From NCBI GenBank assembly GCA_022791455.1, contig JAAVZC010000014.1, forward strand, positions 273,119-337,118: DNA of 64,000 nt. The letters are read 5' to 3'. Of the stretch, positions 24,601 through 36,600 are shown in pieces. Source of the stretch: Eggerthellaceae bacterium (GTDB taxonomy: Bacteria; Actinomycetota; Coriobacteriia; Coriobacteriales; Eggerthellaceae). Under the pieces are notes generated by a model. The model saw nothing but the letters and a program-made list of their open reading frames with translations, ran no database searches and was not told where the DNA came from. Each line of letters begins with the position of its first letter. The first letter of the stretch is position 1. The position numbers were made by a program, and so were the translations under genes.

Positions 24601-27600
24601 GGCGAAGTCGTAGTCGCCCACCAGCAGGCCCTTGCCATGGTCCAGCGTCTTGCCGCCGGTGGTAATGGTGTCGGCACCGGACAGGCCGATGTTCAGCACC
24701 GTGTTGTTGTTGGCGCAGCTGGGCACGCGGATGGTACCGGTGTTCTCGGTATAGGTGCCGTTGAAGCCAATGAGGCTGTTGGTGGGCACCTTCTCGGTGG
24801 TGTTCTGGCCACTGTCGATAGTGGTGGGCAGCAGCACGCTGTTCTGGGTGGTGTAGGTGCCGTTCCAGTAGGTGCGGCTGGTGGTGGAAATAGCCACGTC
24901 AGTGCCCAGCGGCAGCACCCGCTGCGTAGTGGGCAGGAAGGCGCCGTTGCTGCGCAGCGTGGTGTTGTAGTAGGTGCCCCAACCGCGGTTGGAGTCGCTG
25001 TTGCGCGCGTAGGTGGTATAGGTGTTGTAGGTGGAATCCAGACGCAGGTCCTGCGCATGGCCCTTGTAGGCGGCAATGGCGTTCGACCAGTTGCCGTAGC
25101 TGCCGTTGTTGTTGTAGTTGTACATCTGGTTCGTGCGCGCCTGCTCCATGGTCAGCGCCTTGGGAGCGCCCACATAGAACGGGTTCTGGCCCTGCTTGGA
25201 GGTGCTGGGAGCCAGCTTCGCGTCGTAGATGCCATCCGCCACGTTCTGCAGCTTGATGGACTGATCGGTCAGGAACTTGTAGCCAATCATCTTGGAGGTC
25301 ACATACACGCGGGCGTTGTCGTAGCTGCGGTACATGGCCGGGTCCAGACCCAGCTTCGGCTCCATGTAGGTGACCACGTTCAGCTTGAAGATGTCCAGAT
25401 CGTTGTTTTTGATGGCGGTGATGAGGTCGTTCGCCTCGTTCAGGCCGGTGGCGGTGGGCTCGAAGCGCACCACGTAGCGCTTCTCCACCACGCCGGAGTC
25501 GGTGGCCACGTTCTCGAAGACGCTGGTCACCTTCCAGTTGGCGGCGCGGTAGGCCTTGTCCTTCGCCGCGGCCGCTTCGTTGGCGGCGCTGTAGTTGGCG
25601 GAGGTCACGTTGTTCTGGATGGACAGACCCCAGTCGTCCGGCTTCACGTTGATGGTGGAGCCGTCGCCGGTGTAGGGCTGGCCGGTCTCGGAGTCGTAGG
25701 GAGCCACGCCGTAGGGCAGCACCACGGTGATCATGGGCAGCGTGAGGGTGCCCTTCTGACCGCCGTCGGTGGCATAGTTGTTGGCGTACTTGCTGGTAGA
25801 GGTGTAGTTCTGCCAGTTGCCGCTGTAGCTGGTGTTCATGGACCAGGTGTAGGGCTGATCGTCCAGCCAATAGCGGTTCTCAACGTGCACGTTCAGCTGG
25901 CGCACGTCGCCTTCGGTGTCGACGAAGTACTTCTCAATATCGCGCTCTTCGGGGTCGGACATTTCGTCCGGCTCGGGCACGTAAGAGGAAACGGTGCTCC
26001 AGGTGCGCACGAGCGGCTTGCGCTGCACGGCGTTGGTGCCGGTTTCGGCGTAGAGCACCTTGGCGCTGTTGTAGGTAGCGCTGTTCCAGTTGTCGGTGTT
26101 GCCGTTGTACACACCCTTGTCGGCGGAGTTCCAGTCAATCTGCTGAGCGTCGGACACGCGCAGGCCCATGACGTCGCTGCCGGCCACGTCGTCGGTCAGC
26201 TCGGCATCGTCGCCGGAGCGGTCGACGGTGTTCAGGGTGGTCATCACCTTGTTGTTCAGCACGGTGTAACCCTTGACGGCCGGCATGTGCGGGCTGCCGT
26301 AGGAAGTCTGGTACTCGGGGCAGTGGGCGCCAATGTTGCCGCCAATGAGGGTCCAGTCGAAGTCCATGCCGAAGGGCTCAATGTTCTGGCGACGTCCAGA
26401 GGTGTTCAACTGCGCGTTGGCAATGCCGCGGGCGCTGCCGCCCTCGTAGTGGTCGACGTCCATGATGGAGTAGTAGGCAGAGGACAGGTAGGGTTCCTTG
26501 TCGCCCTCGGTGTTCAGCGGCGCCTCGCCAGCCACCTCAAGGTAGATGGTGGTGCCCAGGACAACCTCGTTGCCCGCGTTCAGCTTCTTCTGGATGCCGT
26601 TCTCAACCACATAGGCACGAATGATGGTGCCCGTGGGCAGCGAGGACTCCGGCACGTACACCGGGACCACGGTGAAGCCAGCGTTTTGCAAGCTGGTGCT
26701 CACCACGCGGTAGTTGCGGCCGTCCATGACAGGCATGGTGCCCATGGCAGAAGCCGGCGCCTTGCCGTAGACGTTCAGCTGAACTTCCATGCCCTGGTAG
26801 GGGTAGCACTCGGCCGGCACGCCCGGCTCCACCACGGTGGTGCCATCTTCGCCGTAGACCGGTTCCTTCTCCCACACAAGCACTTCGGACTCAGCGGCCG
26901 GAGGCACGGAGGAAACCACCATGCCGTCTTCCCAGACGATGATGTCGTCGTCGGGAGGCGTGGGCTCGGTGGGCTCGTCACCGCCCTCATTGCCGCCGTC
27001 GCCGCCTTCGCCGCCGTCACCCTCGGTGCCGTCGCCCTCGGTAGAGGAGTCGCCGTCACCTTCGGCGATAACCGCTTCACCGCTCAGGATGGCGGGGGTG
27101 GCGGCCAGGCCGGCTTCGGGGCTGGCTTGGCCCAGAATGGATTCGGGAGCCTGGCTGCTCAGAGGCAGGTTGGAGTAGGTGCCCTTGCGCGGCGCGACGC
27201 GCTTGTCGCCCAGCGTGGCGGTGGACAGATCCACCGTCTCCTCGTCGGCCTCGACAGCCTCGTCGTCGGAAGCCATGGCCTGCAGGCTGCGGAAGAAGCC
27301 GTTCATGGCCATTTGCAGGCTGGTAGCGTTCAGCATGTCGGCGCTGAACAGGCTGGCCTGCTCTTCGCCGCCCTGGTCCTCGCCGCCTTCTTCGCCTTCG
27401 CCTTCGTCGCCGCCCTCAACCGGAGCGTTCGGGTCCACCCAGTTGGCGTACAGGGTGGTGGTGCCGTCGGCGAAGAAGTGGAACTCGTCGCCGGCGTTGA
27501 AGTAGGTCTTCTTCTGGGTGGTAACGGCGTCTTCGCCCTCGCCCTCGGTCACATCCTCGGAGGCGTACCAGCCCTGGAACTCCATGCCCTCGGGCGCGGT

Positions 27601-30600
27601 CAGGTTGTCGGCGCCGGGCAGGATGATGGCAGCAGTAAACTTGCCGGTAATGGAATCCGGCACGGTGCCCTCGGCGCCGTTCGCGTCGAAGGCCAGGGTG
27701 CAATCGTTCTCGGTCCACTGGGCGTAGAGGGTAATCTCCTCTTCCGTCACCGGCATCATGTCGTCCACGCGATAAGAAGTGCCGGAGCCGTCAGCCGCGG
27801 TGTTCCAGCCGTTGGGGCTGTAACCGGTGCGCTGCAGGCCGTTCACGAACACCAGCATCTGATCGCCGAAGTTGGTGGGAATGCCGGAAGGCACGTTGCC
27901 GGTGAACAGCGGGATGCGCTCGCCCTTCTCATCCAGCACGAACTCGCCCAGCTCGTTGGTCTGGTAAGCGTTGCCATCGTAGACCGGCGTGATGGTCTTC
28001 ACCGTCCACTGGGCGTACAGCACATCGGTCTCGTCGCCCATGGAAAGCGCGAAGTCCTGACCGGCCATGTAGGCGGTGCCGGTGCCGTCAGCGGCGGTGT
28101 TCCAGCCGCTGAAGTCGTAGCCCTTGCGGGTGAAGCCGCTGTCGGGCACCTCTACGGCGAAGCCCTTCTCCCCTTCCACCGCGGCAGTGTTGCCGGTGAA
28201 CTCGGGAGCGTCGGCCGCGTCGTAGGCGTTGCCGTCGAAGGTAAGCGAGCCCATGCCGTTGAACACGCGCCACTGAGCGTAGAGCACGTCCACGCCGGTG
28301 GTGAGGGTGTACAGGTCGTCGGCGCTGTAAGCCGTGCCGGATCCGTCAGCCGCGGTGTTCCAACCGGTGAACACGTAACCCTCGCGGGCGAAGGCGGGCG
28401 CCTCCACCGTCACGTCCAGGCTGTCGTCGCTCTTGAGCGTCGGGTTCATGGTGCCGGTGGCGTCATCGGCGTTAGCGTCGTAGCTCAGGCACTTGCGCCA
28501 CTGAGCGTACAGGGTATCAACCGCTTCTTCGTCCAGTTCGAACTCGTCGCCGGGGTTGTAGCTATTGCCGGCGCCGCTCATGGAATCGTTCCAGCCGTCA
28601 AACACGTAGCCCGGGCGGGTGAAGGCGTTGGCGGCCACAGTGGCCTTGCCGGTGCCCATGCCCAGCGTGGGCTCCATGGAGCCTTCCGCATCCTCGGCGT
28701 TGGCGTCGTAGTTCAGGCTGTCGGACCAGCGCGCATACAGGGTGTAGCTGTTGTCGAAGGACTCTTCGTCGAAGGTCACTTCGTATTCGTCGCCCGGCTG
28801 CAGCAGCTCTTCGTCTTCCTGCACCTCGGCCGTGGTGGCCCAGCCCACGAACACATAGCCGTCGCGGGTGAACGCATTGGCCGGCAGGGTGGCGCTACCG
28901 GTGGTCTCGCCCTCCTCCAGGGTGGCGGTCACCATGTCCACGGTGCCATCGCCGCCGTTGGCGTCGAAGCGCACGTACACTTCGCGGGCGCCCGCTTCGT
29001 TCTCCACGCCGGCGCCGTAGTTCACCTTCACCTGGAAGCCATGGGATTCCAGCAGCGCAATGGCATCTTCCAGCTTCATGCCGGTGGTATCGGGCAGATC
29101 CACGCCCACGGACTTGTCGACGGTGGTCTCTTCGCCACCGAAGTCGCCGTCGCCGCCAGCCACAGCACCGGTGCCGGTGGCCTGGCCGTTGCGGAAGTCG
29201 ATGAGGGACAGGTCGTCCCACGGGGCGGTCAGCAGGCGGTCGTACCAATCTTCGGACTCGTTGTTGCCGAAGATACGGCTGCGCAGGTTCACCTTCAGCT
29301 TGTAGCCACCGTTGGTGTAGCAGTCGGTCATGTCGGACGGGTCGGGGTCGGCGGCGTTGGTCACCTGGTTATCGATGTTGCGGCCGTACCACTTGCCCAG
29401 ATCCTGCTTCACGGTAATGCGCAGCACCCACGGCTGGCTGCTGGTCACGTAGTTGTAGCCCTTCATCTTGGACTTGTCGGCCACAATCTTGCCGTCCACC
29501 ACCGTGTCGGTGGCGGCGGTGCCGTCGGCCGCGCCGGACACGCTGCTATAGCTGCCCAGCAGCGACAGGCTGGCGCCCTCGCCGGTCATGGTGGAGGAGT
29601 AGTCGGTCACGCCCGCCAGGCGGGTGTTGCCAATGAAGTAACGAGCGGGGTCCTGATGGGTGCTCACCGCTTCGTAGCCATGGTTCTCGCCGTAGGGCGT
29701 CTGCAGAATTTCCACGTCCACCAGCTCGGACGGAATGGTGGCGTAGGACTCTTCCACATAGGGAGCCATGTTGTTGCCCGCGGCAGAGGCGCTGCCGGCC
29801 ACCGCGTTGCCCACGCTCTTCAGCAGCTGGGCGTCCAGCACCACGTTGCCGGCATCGTCCAGCACCGGCTCGGCGCCGCGCGGCATGATGTAGGTGAACT
29901 CGATGCCGTCCAGGTTGCGGTCGCCGTAGTTGTAAGCAGTCAGCTGGGAGGTGTACTCCTGACCGTACTCCAGCGCCGCGGTGTAGGTGCCCTCGGTGAT
30001 GGAGCGCGCGTTGTAGGTGTTCACGGTGCCGTAAGTGCCACCGTGGTTGGTGTCCTTCACGTACCAGGTGTAGTTCACGTCGTACAGCGGGGCCGAAACG
30101 CCGTTCTGGGCGTTGAACAGGCTGTAGCTGCGGGCGGCCTGGTAGTCGGTGGGGTTCTGGCCGGTCACGGCACGGTTGTCGTAGTCGCTCACAATCTCCG
30201 AAGAGGTGGCCAGCCACGCCTTCTGCAGGTGCACACGAGTCTGGGACCAAATGAGCGGCGTGCCGGAAATGTGCTCTTCGCTCTCTTCGCCCGTCTCTTC
30301 GTTCACCGCGGTGTAGGTGGACGCCTCCTGGGTACGCGGCCCGGTGACGAACTTGAAGTAGTCGCGGATGTAGTTGGTGTAGCCGCTGCCGGTCTGGTTC
30401 ACCGTCACGTAGGTGTACAGCGGCAGGTCGAAGCGCTGGCCCATGGTGGTGGGCTCAGTGGTGATCTTGTAGGACACCTTCTGCTTGTTGTTGGCAGTCT
30501 GGTTGTCCGCATCGTAGAACACGTTGTTGCTACCAGAGGTGCCGTAGTCGTAGCTGCTGTTGGGCGCGCTGTTCTGGGCAATGTAGCCGGTGGTCTTGTT

Positions 30601-33600
30601 GTTGTTCGTGGTGCCCGGGATGAACGTGTAGGCGTTGTAGAACATCTTCCACGCATCCACGTGCTTCGCCTTGTCGGCGCTGAACGCGCTCTCATGCAGC
30701 AGGTAGTTCAGGTCCAGCAGCTGGTTCTGGTTGTGCACGCGGGTGGTGCCCTGCACCAGACCGGTGCCGAAGGTGGTGGAACCGTAAGCCGGGTTCATGA
30801 AGTTGCTGTTGGCGGAGTTGCAGTTCGGATGACCGCAATGCAGGTGGTAGTAGCTGAAGTAGAACTCACCGAAGCGCGGGAAGTAGCCGGGCTCGATGCC
30901 GGTGGTGTTGGCGGTGCCGTCGGCGTTCTTCGCGGTGGAGTCGGAGGAGTCCATGTCCACATATACCTGGGGCAGGTCGCTGGTGGCGGCGCGCACCGGG
31001 AAGGAGATCTCCAGCTTGTCGCCCACTTCCATCACGGCAGACTCGCTGTCGGGACGGTCGGTCGGGCGCAGCTTGGTGTGCTCCTCGGACAGCTTGGAGC
31101 CCGTGCCCAGCTCGTTGGCCAGGTACTTGCCGGAGTTCAGGGCCACGGTGGAGCCGTTGGCATTACCGGTCTGCTGGTCGCCGTTGATGATGACGCGGTT
31201 CTCGGACGGGTCGTTCACGTCCTTGCCGCCGATGACGGTGCCGTCTTCGGTGGTGTAGCCGTTCACGAAGTCCTTGTAGGCATGGGAATCGTCGTCGCGC
31301 ACGAACTCAATCTTGAACAGGGTGAAGTCGGTATCGGCGGATTCCTCACGCGGATCCCAGTCGGCGTAGCTGCGGCCGTAGCTGTAGTTCGGGTAGGTGC
31401 AGTTGTAGGTCTCCTGCGAGGAAACGGTCATGGCGCCGCCGGTGTCCTGAGCCTCCTCTTCGGAGACCTTAGTCACCTTCAGCTTCAGGCCGCGGGTACG
31501 GTCGGCGGTCACATCGTTGCCGTCGAAGTCGTACCAGCGGATGTTGCCCAGCAGGGCCGCTTCCAGGTAGGCCTCGTCGATGTCGGCGCCGTCCTGGCCC
31601 TCGTAGGCGGAGTAACGCTTGCTCTCCCCTTCGAAGTCGGTGTAGGTAGCGCCCATCACAATGTCGGAGCCGTCCTCGGCCATGCCCTTGTAGTTGGCAG
31701 CTTCCACGGCCGACTTCAGGTACTTGGTGGGGATGCGCTCGTAGAACACCGGGTTGTAGATTTCGCTTTCGCCGGCGCCCTGCTCCTGGGTGCCCACGAT
31801 GGAGACGGTGTTGCGCAGCTTGGCGGCGTTGTCAGCATCGTTGGTGATGTCGCCCGAGCTGCCGCCCACGGACATATTCCAAACGGTAGCGGTGTCGGAG
31901 CCGGAATGCACCGAGCCGTCCTTGCGGTAGACAATGTTGAACTGCCACTCGCCGGGCGCCAGGTCGCCGGAATTGAAGGTGGCACCGTTGTAGCTGCCGC
32001 CCCAGTTGCCGTAGTAGCGCTGGTACACGCCGTCCTTGTAGGACTGCACGTAAATGTAGTCGCAGCAACCCTCAGAGCTCACGGAGAAGTTGAAGGTGAA
32101 GTTGGTGGTCTCGTACACGCTGAAGCGCACGGACATGCTGCTGGAAGAGCTGTTCACGCGCTGGTTCGTGTTCTGGTAGGTGCCGGTGCCGGTCTGGCGG
32201 AAGGAGCCCACGGACACGACGGGGTTCGAGCCCTTATTCGCCAGGCGCGCGTTCACCAGGGTGTCCTTGTACCAGAACACCTCGCCCGGCACGTAGCCGG
32301 TCTTCTGGGCGGCGTTCTCGTCGTAGGGAGCCATGGCCTGGTCGCGCGTCTGGAACACCTGGGTCTGGTACTGAGCGTTCGGGATGCGGCGGTACACGCG
32401 CAGCGGGCTGTCGGTCACGTCATAGGCACTCTGCTTGGTGCGCCATTCGCCATGCTCCACCACGGTGGTGCTGGTGGTGGCGGCATCGAACTCGGCAGCG
32501 CTGTTCAGCTGCAGGGCGCTGGCGTTCTGGTCGCCGGCGGCCTCGTCGTACAGCGGCGCGCCGATGGTCAGGGTGCCGGGGTTGCCCTTGAAGTCCAGCA
32601 CGGTGTCCTCGTTGTGGTAGTGGGTATAGGCCACGTCCATGGTGAGGTTGCGCTCGATGTAGTTGGCCGCATCCGCGTAAGCGCCGTCCAGCATGTCGCT
32701 CTGGGTGAGGCGCATATCGGTGTAGCGACCGACGCCATCCAGGCGAACAATGCCCAGCTCGAACGGCGTGGTGCCGTTAGAGGTGGCGGGCACGTCGAAG
32801 TAGGTCCAGCGCATAGCGGTGGCTTCGCGGTACAGGTTGATGTTCACGCCGTGCTCGACGCCCTCGATGGCGTTGGAGCGGCCCTGCATGTAGTCGGTCA
32901 GCTCGTGGTTGGCCGGGGCGCTGCCCACTTTGCCGTCCACGGTGTAGCTGCCATCTTCCGCTTGGTAGCCATCTTCCTTCAGCCACGCGCCCTCGCCGTT
33001 GTTGGCGGAGGGGATGTAGTACTCAATTTCCACATGCTTGCGACCCAGCTGCTGCACGTCGGCTTCGGTGCTGGCCAGCGACTGGTCGTTGCGCGGCATG
33101 CCCTCGGGGTACTCAATGTTGTGGCCGGTCACTTCGAAGATGCGGGTGCCGGTGGGAATCTGCTTCGCGGTATCCCAGCCGTCGGTGAAGTTCACAGTCA
33201 CGGTGACGTCGGCGGTATGCCAGGTGGGGTTGCGCAGCGCGCCCACGTTGTAGGCTTGGCCGCTCTGGTTGCGACCCACCAGCACGGTGACGGGGTTGCC
33301 GTCCTGGTTGGCGGAGCTGGCGCGGGTGCGGGAAATCTCCGGGTTGTAGGCAACAATGCGCGCCTCGGTGTTGTAGTGGTTCACATAGTTGCTGGTGGAG
33401 TTGCCCTCGCCGTAGCGCCAAGAGTTCACGTCGGACAGGTGGTTGTAGAAGCTGAGGGTGCTGGTCATACGGGCACCGTACTGCTCGCGACCAGTCAGGT
33501 CGGCAGCGGTGTTGTTGTTCTTGCCGGTCAGCAGCTCGTGGTAGTACGGGATGGAGGCGCGGCCCTCATCGGTGGCAGAGCTGATGAGGTCGGTGTAGCT

Positions 33601-36600
33601 GTAGGTGTTGTTGGTGGAGTTGTAGTTCAGCGAGCTCTTGTTGTTCACGTAGTACTGGCTGTAGCCATGCAGCGGCGCGGCGTTGGTGGTGAAGGTGGCG
33701 CGCACGCTGTTGCCACGGTAGGACGGGCTGTCGGCATAGCCGTCGAAGGCCAGGTTGTCCGTGTCGTTGTAGGTGAGGGCATCCGGGCTGTTCTGCAGCT
33801 CGTCGGTCATCTGGGTGATGACGCGGATGTACACGCCCTCGCCCGGCTGGATGAGGGTGTCGTTGTAGCTGAAGTCGTCCTCGCGCAGGCCGGTGTTCTT
33901 CTTGCCCACCGAGAAGATGATGGTGCGGTTGTTGGCAGCGCCTTCGGCCTCGGCGGAAGAAGCGGTGGAGGTATTGACGCCTTCGGCGACACGGGATTTC
34001 TCCACTCCGGCCTCTTCGAGGCCTCCGGTCGAAATGACGTCGGGGGTTGTTTCTTCGCTACCCGCTACGTCATCTCGACCGAGCGTAGCGAGCGGAGAGA
34101 TCCCGTGCGTGCCGGAGGCAACCGACGCTTCGCTACCAGAAGCTTCGGCCATGACGGTCAGGGTGATGCGGTTGTTGTCCACATAGGTGCCGGGGGCCAC
34201 GGACTGAGCCACTACCTTACCGGCAAGCGCGGCGTCGTAGGCGGCGTCGTCCGGCTCGATGACGGTCACGGAAGCGGCAAAGTACGCAGCCTCCAGCGTC
34301 TTCAGGGCATCGGCGATGGTCGGGTTGGCGGAGCTCACATCCGGCACTACCACGGTACCGGGCTGCGGAGTCACGCCGTCCTCGCTCATGACGGGAGCGT
34401 TGAACACCGTCAGCACCACTTCGGCGCCCAGCGGCGTCTGCACTTCCGCCTTGATGGACTGGCCCACCACGGTGCCGTTCTTCGGCAGCGCGATAGAGGC
34501 AGGCGCTGGGTCGGCCTCCCCGTCGTCGTCGCCCTCGGCCACCGGAGTTGCGCCGTCCTTCTGACCGCGCGCGTAGGTAAGGGTGTAGCTGGCGGGAATG
34601 AGGGCCACCGAGTTGATGTACTTGATGGTCACATCGAAGCCCGCGTCCTTCAGCGTCTTATACGCATCGGTAACGTTGGTGGCGGTCACCTGCGGCATCA
34701 GCTTGGAGCCGCTCTCCTTCGTCAGCTTGGAGAGGTCGGTGGAAGCCGGCGCGTTGGTCAAAGTAACGGCGTTATCTTCGCTTAGAAGCGTTGCGGTTAC
34801 GGTAGCGCCCGGGCTTCCGGCGATGGTGTTATTGTCCTTATCGTGGGTGCTCACCGTGTTCTTCGCGGTGACGTTGCCATCGGCATCCACTTCGCGCAGC
34901 ACTTCCCAACCAACAATACGCTGGCCCTTGCCCACGGTGAAGCGGCCGTCCACATGCTGCAACGGCAACGCCTTGTCCTTGCCGTTGGTGGTGCTTCCGG
35001 CACCCACGAACAGGGTGTATTCCACATAGTCGCCGGCGTACAGGGCGCCGTCGGGAATGTCGTTAGTGGCGTCGCTCTCATCCAGGTCGGTGAGGTTGGC
35101 GTCGGTGTTCTCGGCGTAGCTGAAGGGCCAGGTCATGGACTCGCCGTCGGCGTCGTAGCCGAACACCTTCCCGTTGGTCTTGCCGTCTACCCCGTTCTCC
35201 AGCTTCTTGCCGCGGGTGTAGCTGGCGTCCAGCTTGCCCAGCAGGTGACGGGTGGAGTATTCGGCGTACTTGTCGACGTAGTTTCCGTAAGGCTCGGTGT
35301 TGGGATCACCCGACTTAATGCGGTCGATCTTCAGCTCGTGGCGAGAGACCTCGCCGCGGTACTGGTTGGCCGCCTTGCCGAAGGTGGGCGTAGAGGTGTA
35401 ATCCCAGTTGCCGCCATCGGGGTCGATGGTGGCCGCCTGGGCCTGGGTGAAGTTCTCGTAGGTGCGGTCCACGAACACGCCGTCGTACTTGAAGGCGTAG
35501 TTGCCCTGCTGCACCAGGTTGCCGTCGGCGTCGTAGCTGTCGCCCTTGGCGGTGGCGGTGGCAGCCGGGTTAGCCGCGGTACCCATCTGGGACGGGCGAC
35601 TCAGCCACTGGCCGGAATCCAGCATGGTCTCGGGGAAGCGACGGTTGGCGTTGGGGGCCACGTAGGCCAGCTGCACCTCGGTGATGAGGGCCTTGGCGTA
35701 GGTGGCGTTCACCGTGGGATCGTCCTTGAAACCATTGATGGTGTTGGTCTCGTCGATGGCCTGGTACAGCGGGTAGGAAATGCTGTCGTCGTTCAGGTTC
35801 TTGAACGGACCGTAGCTACCCAGCAGCACACGGTTGGTGGGGCTCACTGTCAGGCCGCCAGCGTAGTCGGCCGCCACGAAGGAGTCGCGCAGGTAGCCTT
35901 CCAGGTCGATGGTGTAATCGCCATCGTAGTCGAAGGCGCCGTTCTTCATGGGCGCGGTCACGCGGCCGTCCGCCACCAGCTCATTCCAGGTGACGTACTT
36001 GTTCTGCTCCACGCCGTTGGCGTCGATGTATTTGAACATGAACTGGGTCACTTCGAACCACTGGCCCGCGCAGGTGCTGCAGGCAACACCCTCGGGGCAC
36101 TTGGAGGCATCGAACATGGCCTGGGCCGCATCCCAGCGATCCTTCGCCTGGTCGGTGAGGGCCTGGGCAGAATCGATCTTGTTCTGGGCAGCGCCCGCAG
36201 CGGTCAGCTCATCGAGCTTCGCCTTGTTGGCGTCATAGGCGGCCTTGGTCTTCTCGGCCTGCTCGGCGTACAGGGCCACCAGCTGCAGTGCCTTCCACTC
36301 CGCTTCCGCCGCTTCCATGGCGGCCTTGGCGGCGTCGATGGCGCGCTGGGCGGTGCCGGCGGTAGCCTTCAACGTGTCGTAGTTGTCCTTCGCAGCGTTG
36401 TAGGCGTCTTCCTTCTCCTTCGCCTGAGCGATGAGGTCGGCAGCGCTTTCGGCCTGGGCATCAACACCGGCAGCGCGGGCAGCGGCGCACTCTTCGCAGT
36501 CGTCGCTGCAGATGCCGGAGGGCACCAGGTTCACCGGCACGTACAGGTTCTGCAGACGGAAGATGGCGTTCGTACGGTTGGTGCCGATGTAGTTGGTGTC

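Noticed and set aside
27439-28986. Regularly spaced repeats as a CRISPR array
   Set aside because: The period is about 230-290 bp and the repeats are coding and degenerate; they are InlB-type protein domains.
33991-34106. Inverted repeat as a transcription terminator or insertion-sequence end
   Set aside because: No T-run follows the hairpin, no transposase is present, and the reading frame passes through both arms. An interspersed repeat pair fits better.
34740-34860. A short stretch with slightly lower GC and a rare CTA codon as a recombination seam
   Set aside because: Only one rare codon occurs and domain 1 of the PASTA-like pair starts normally next to it; the signal is too weak.
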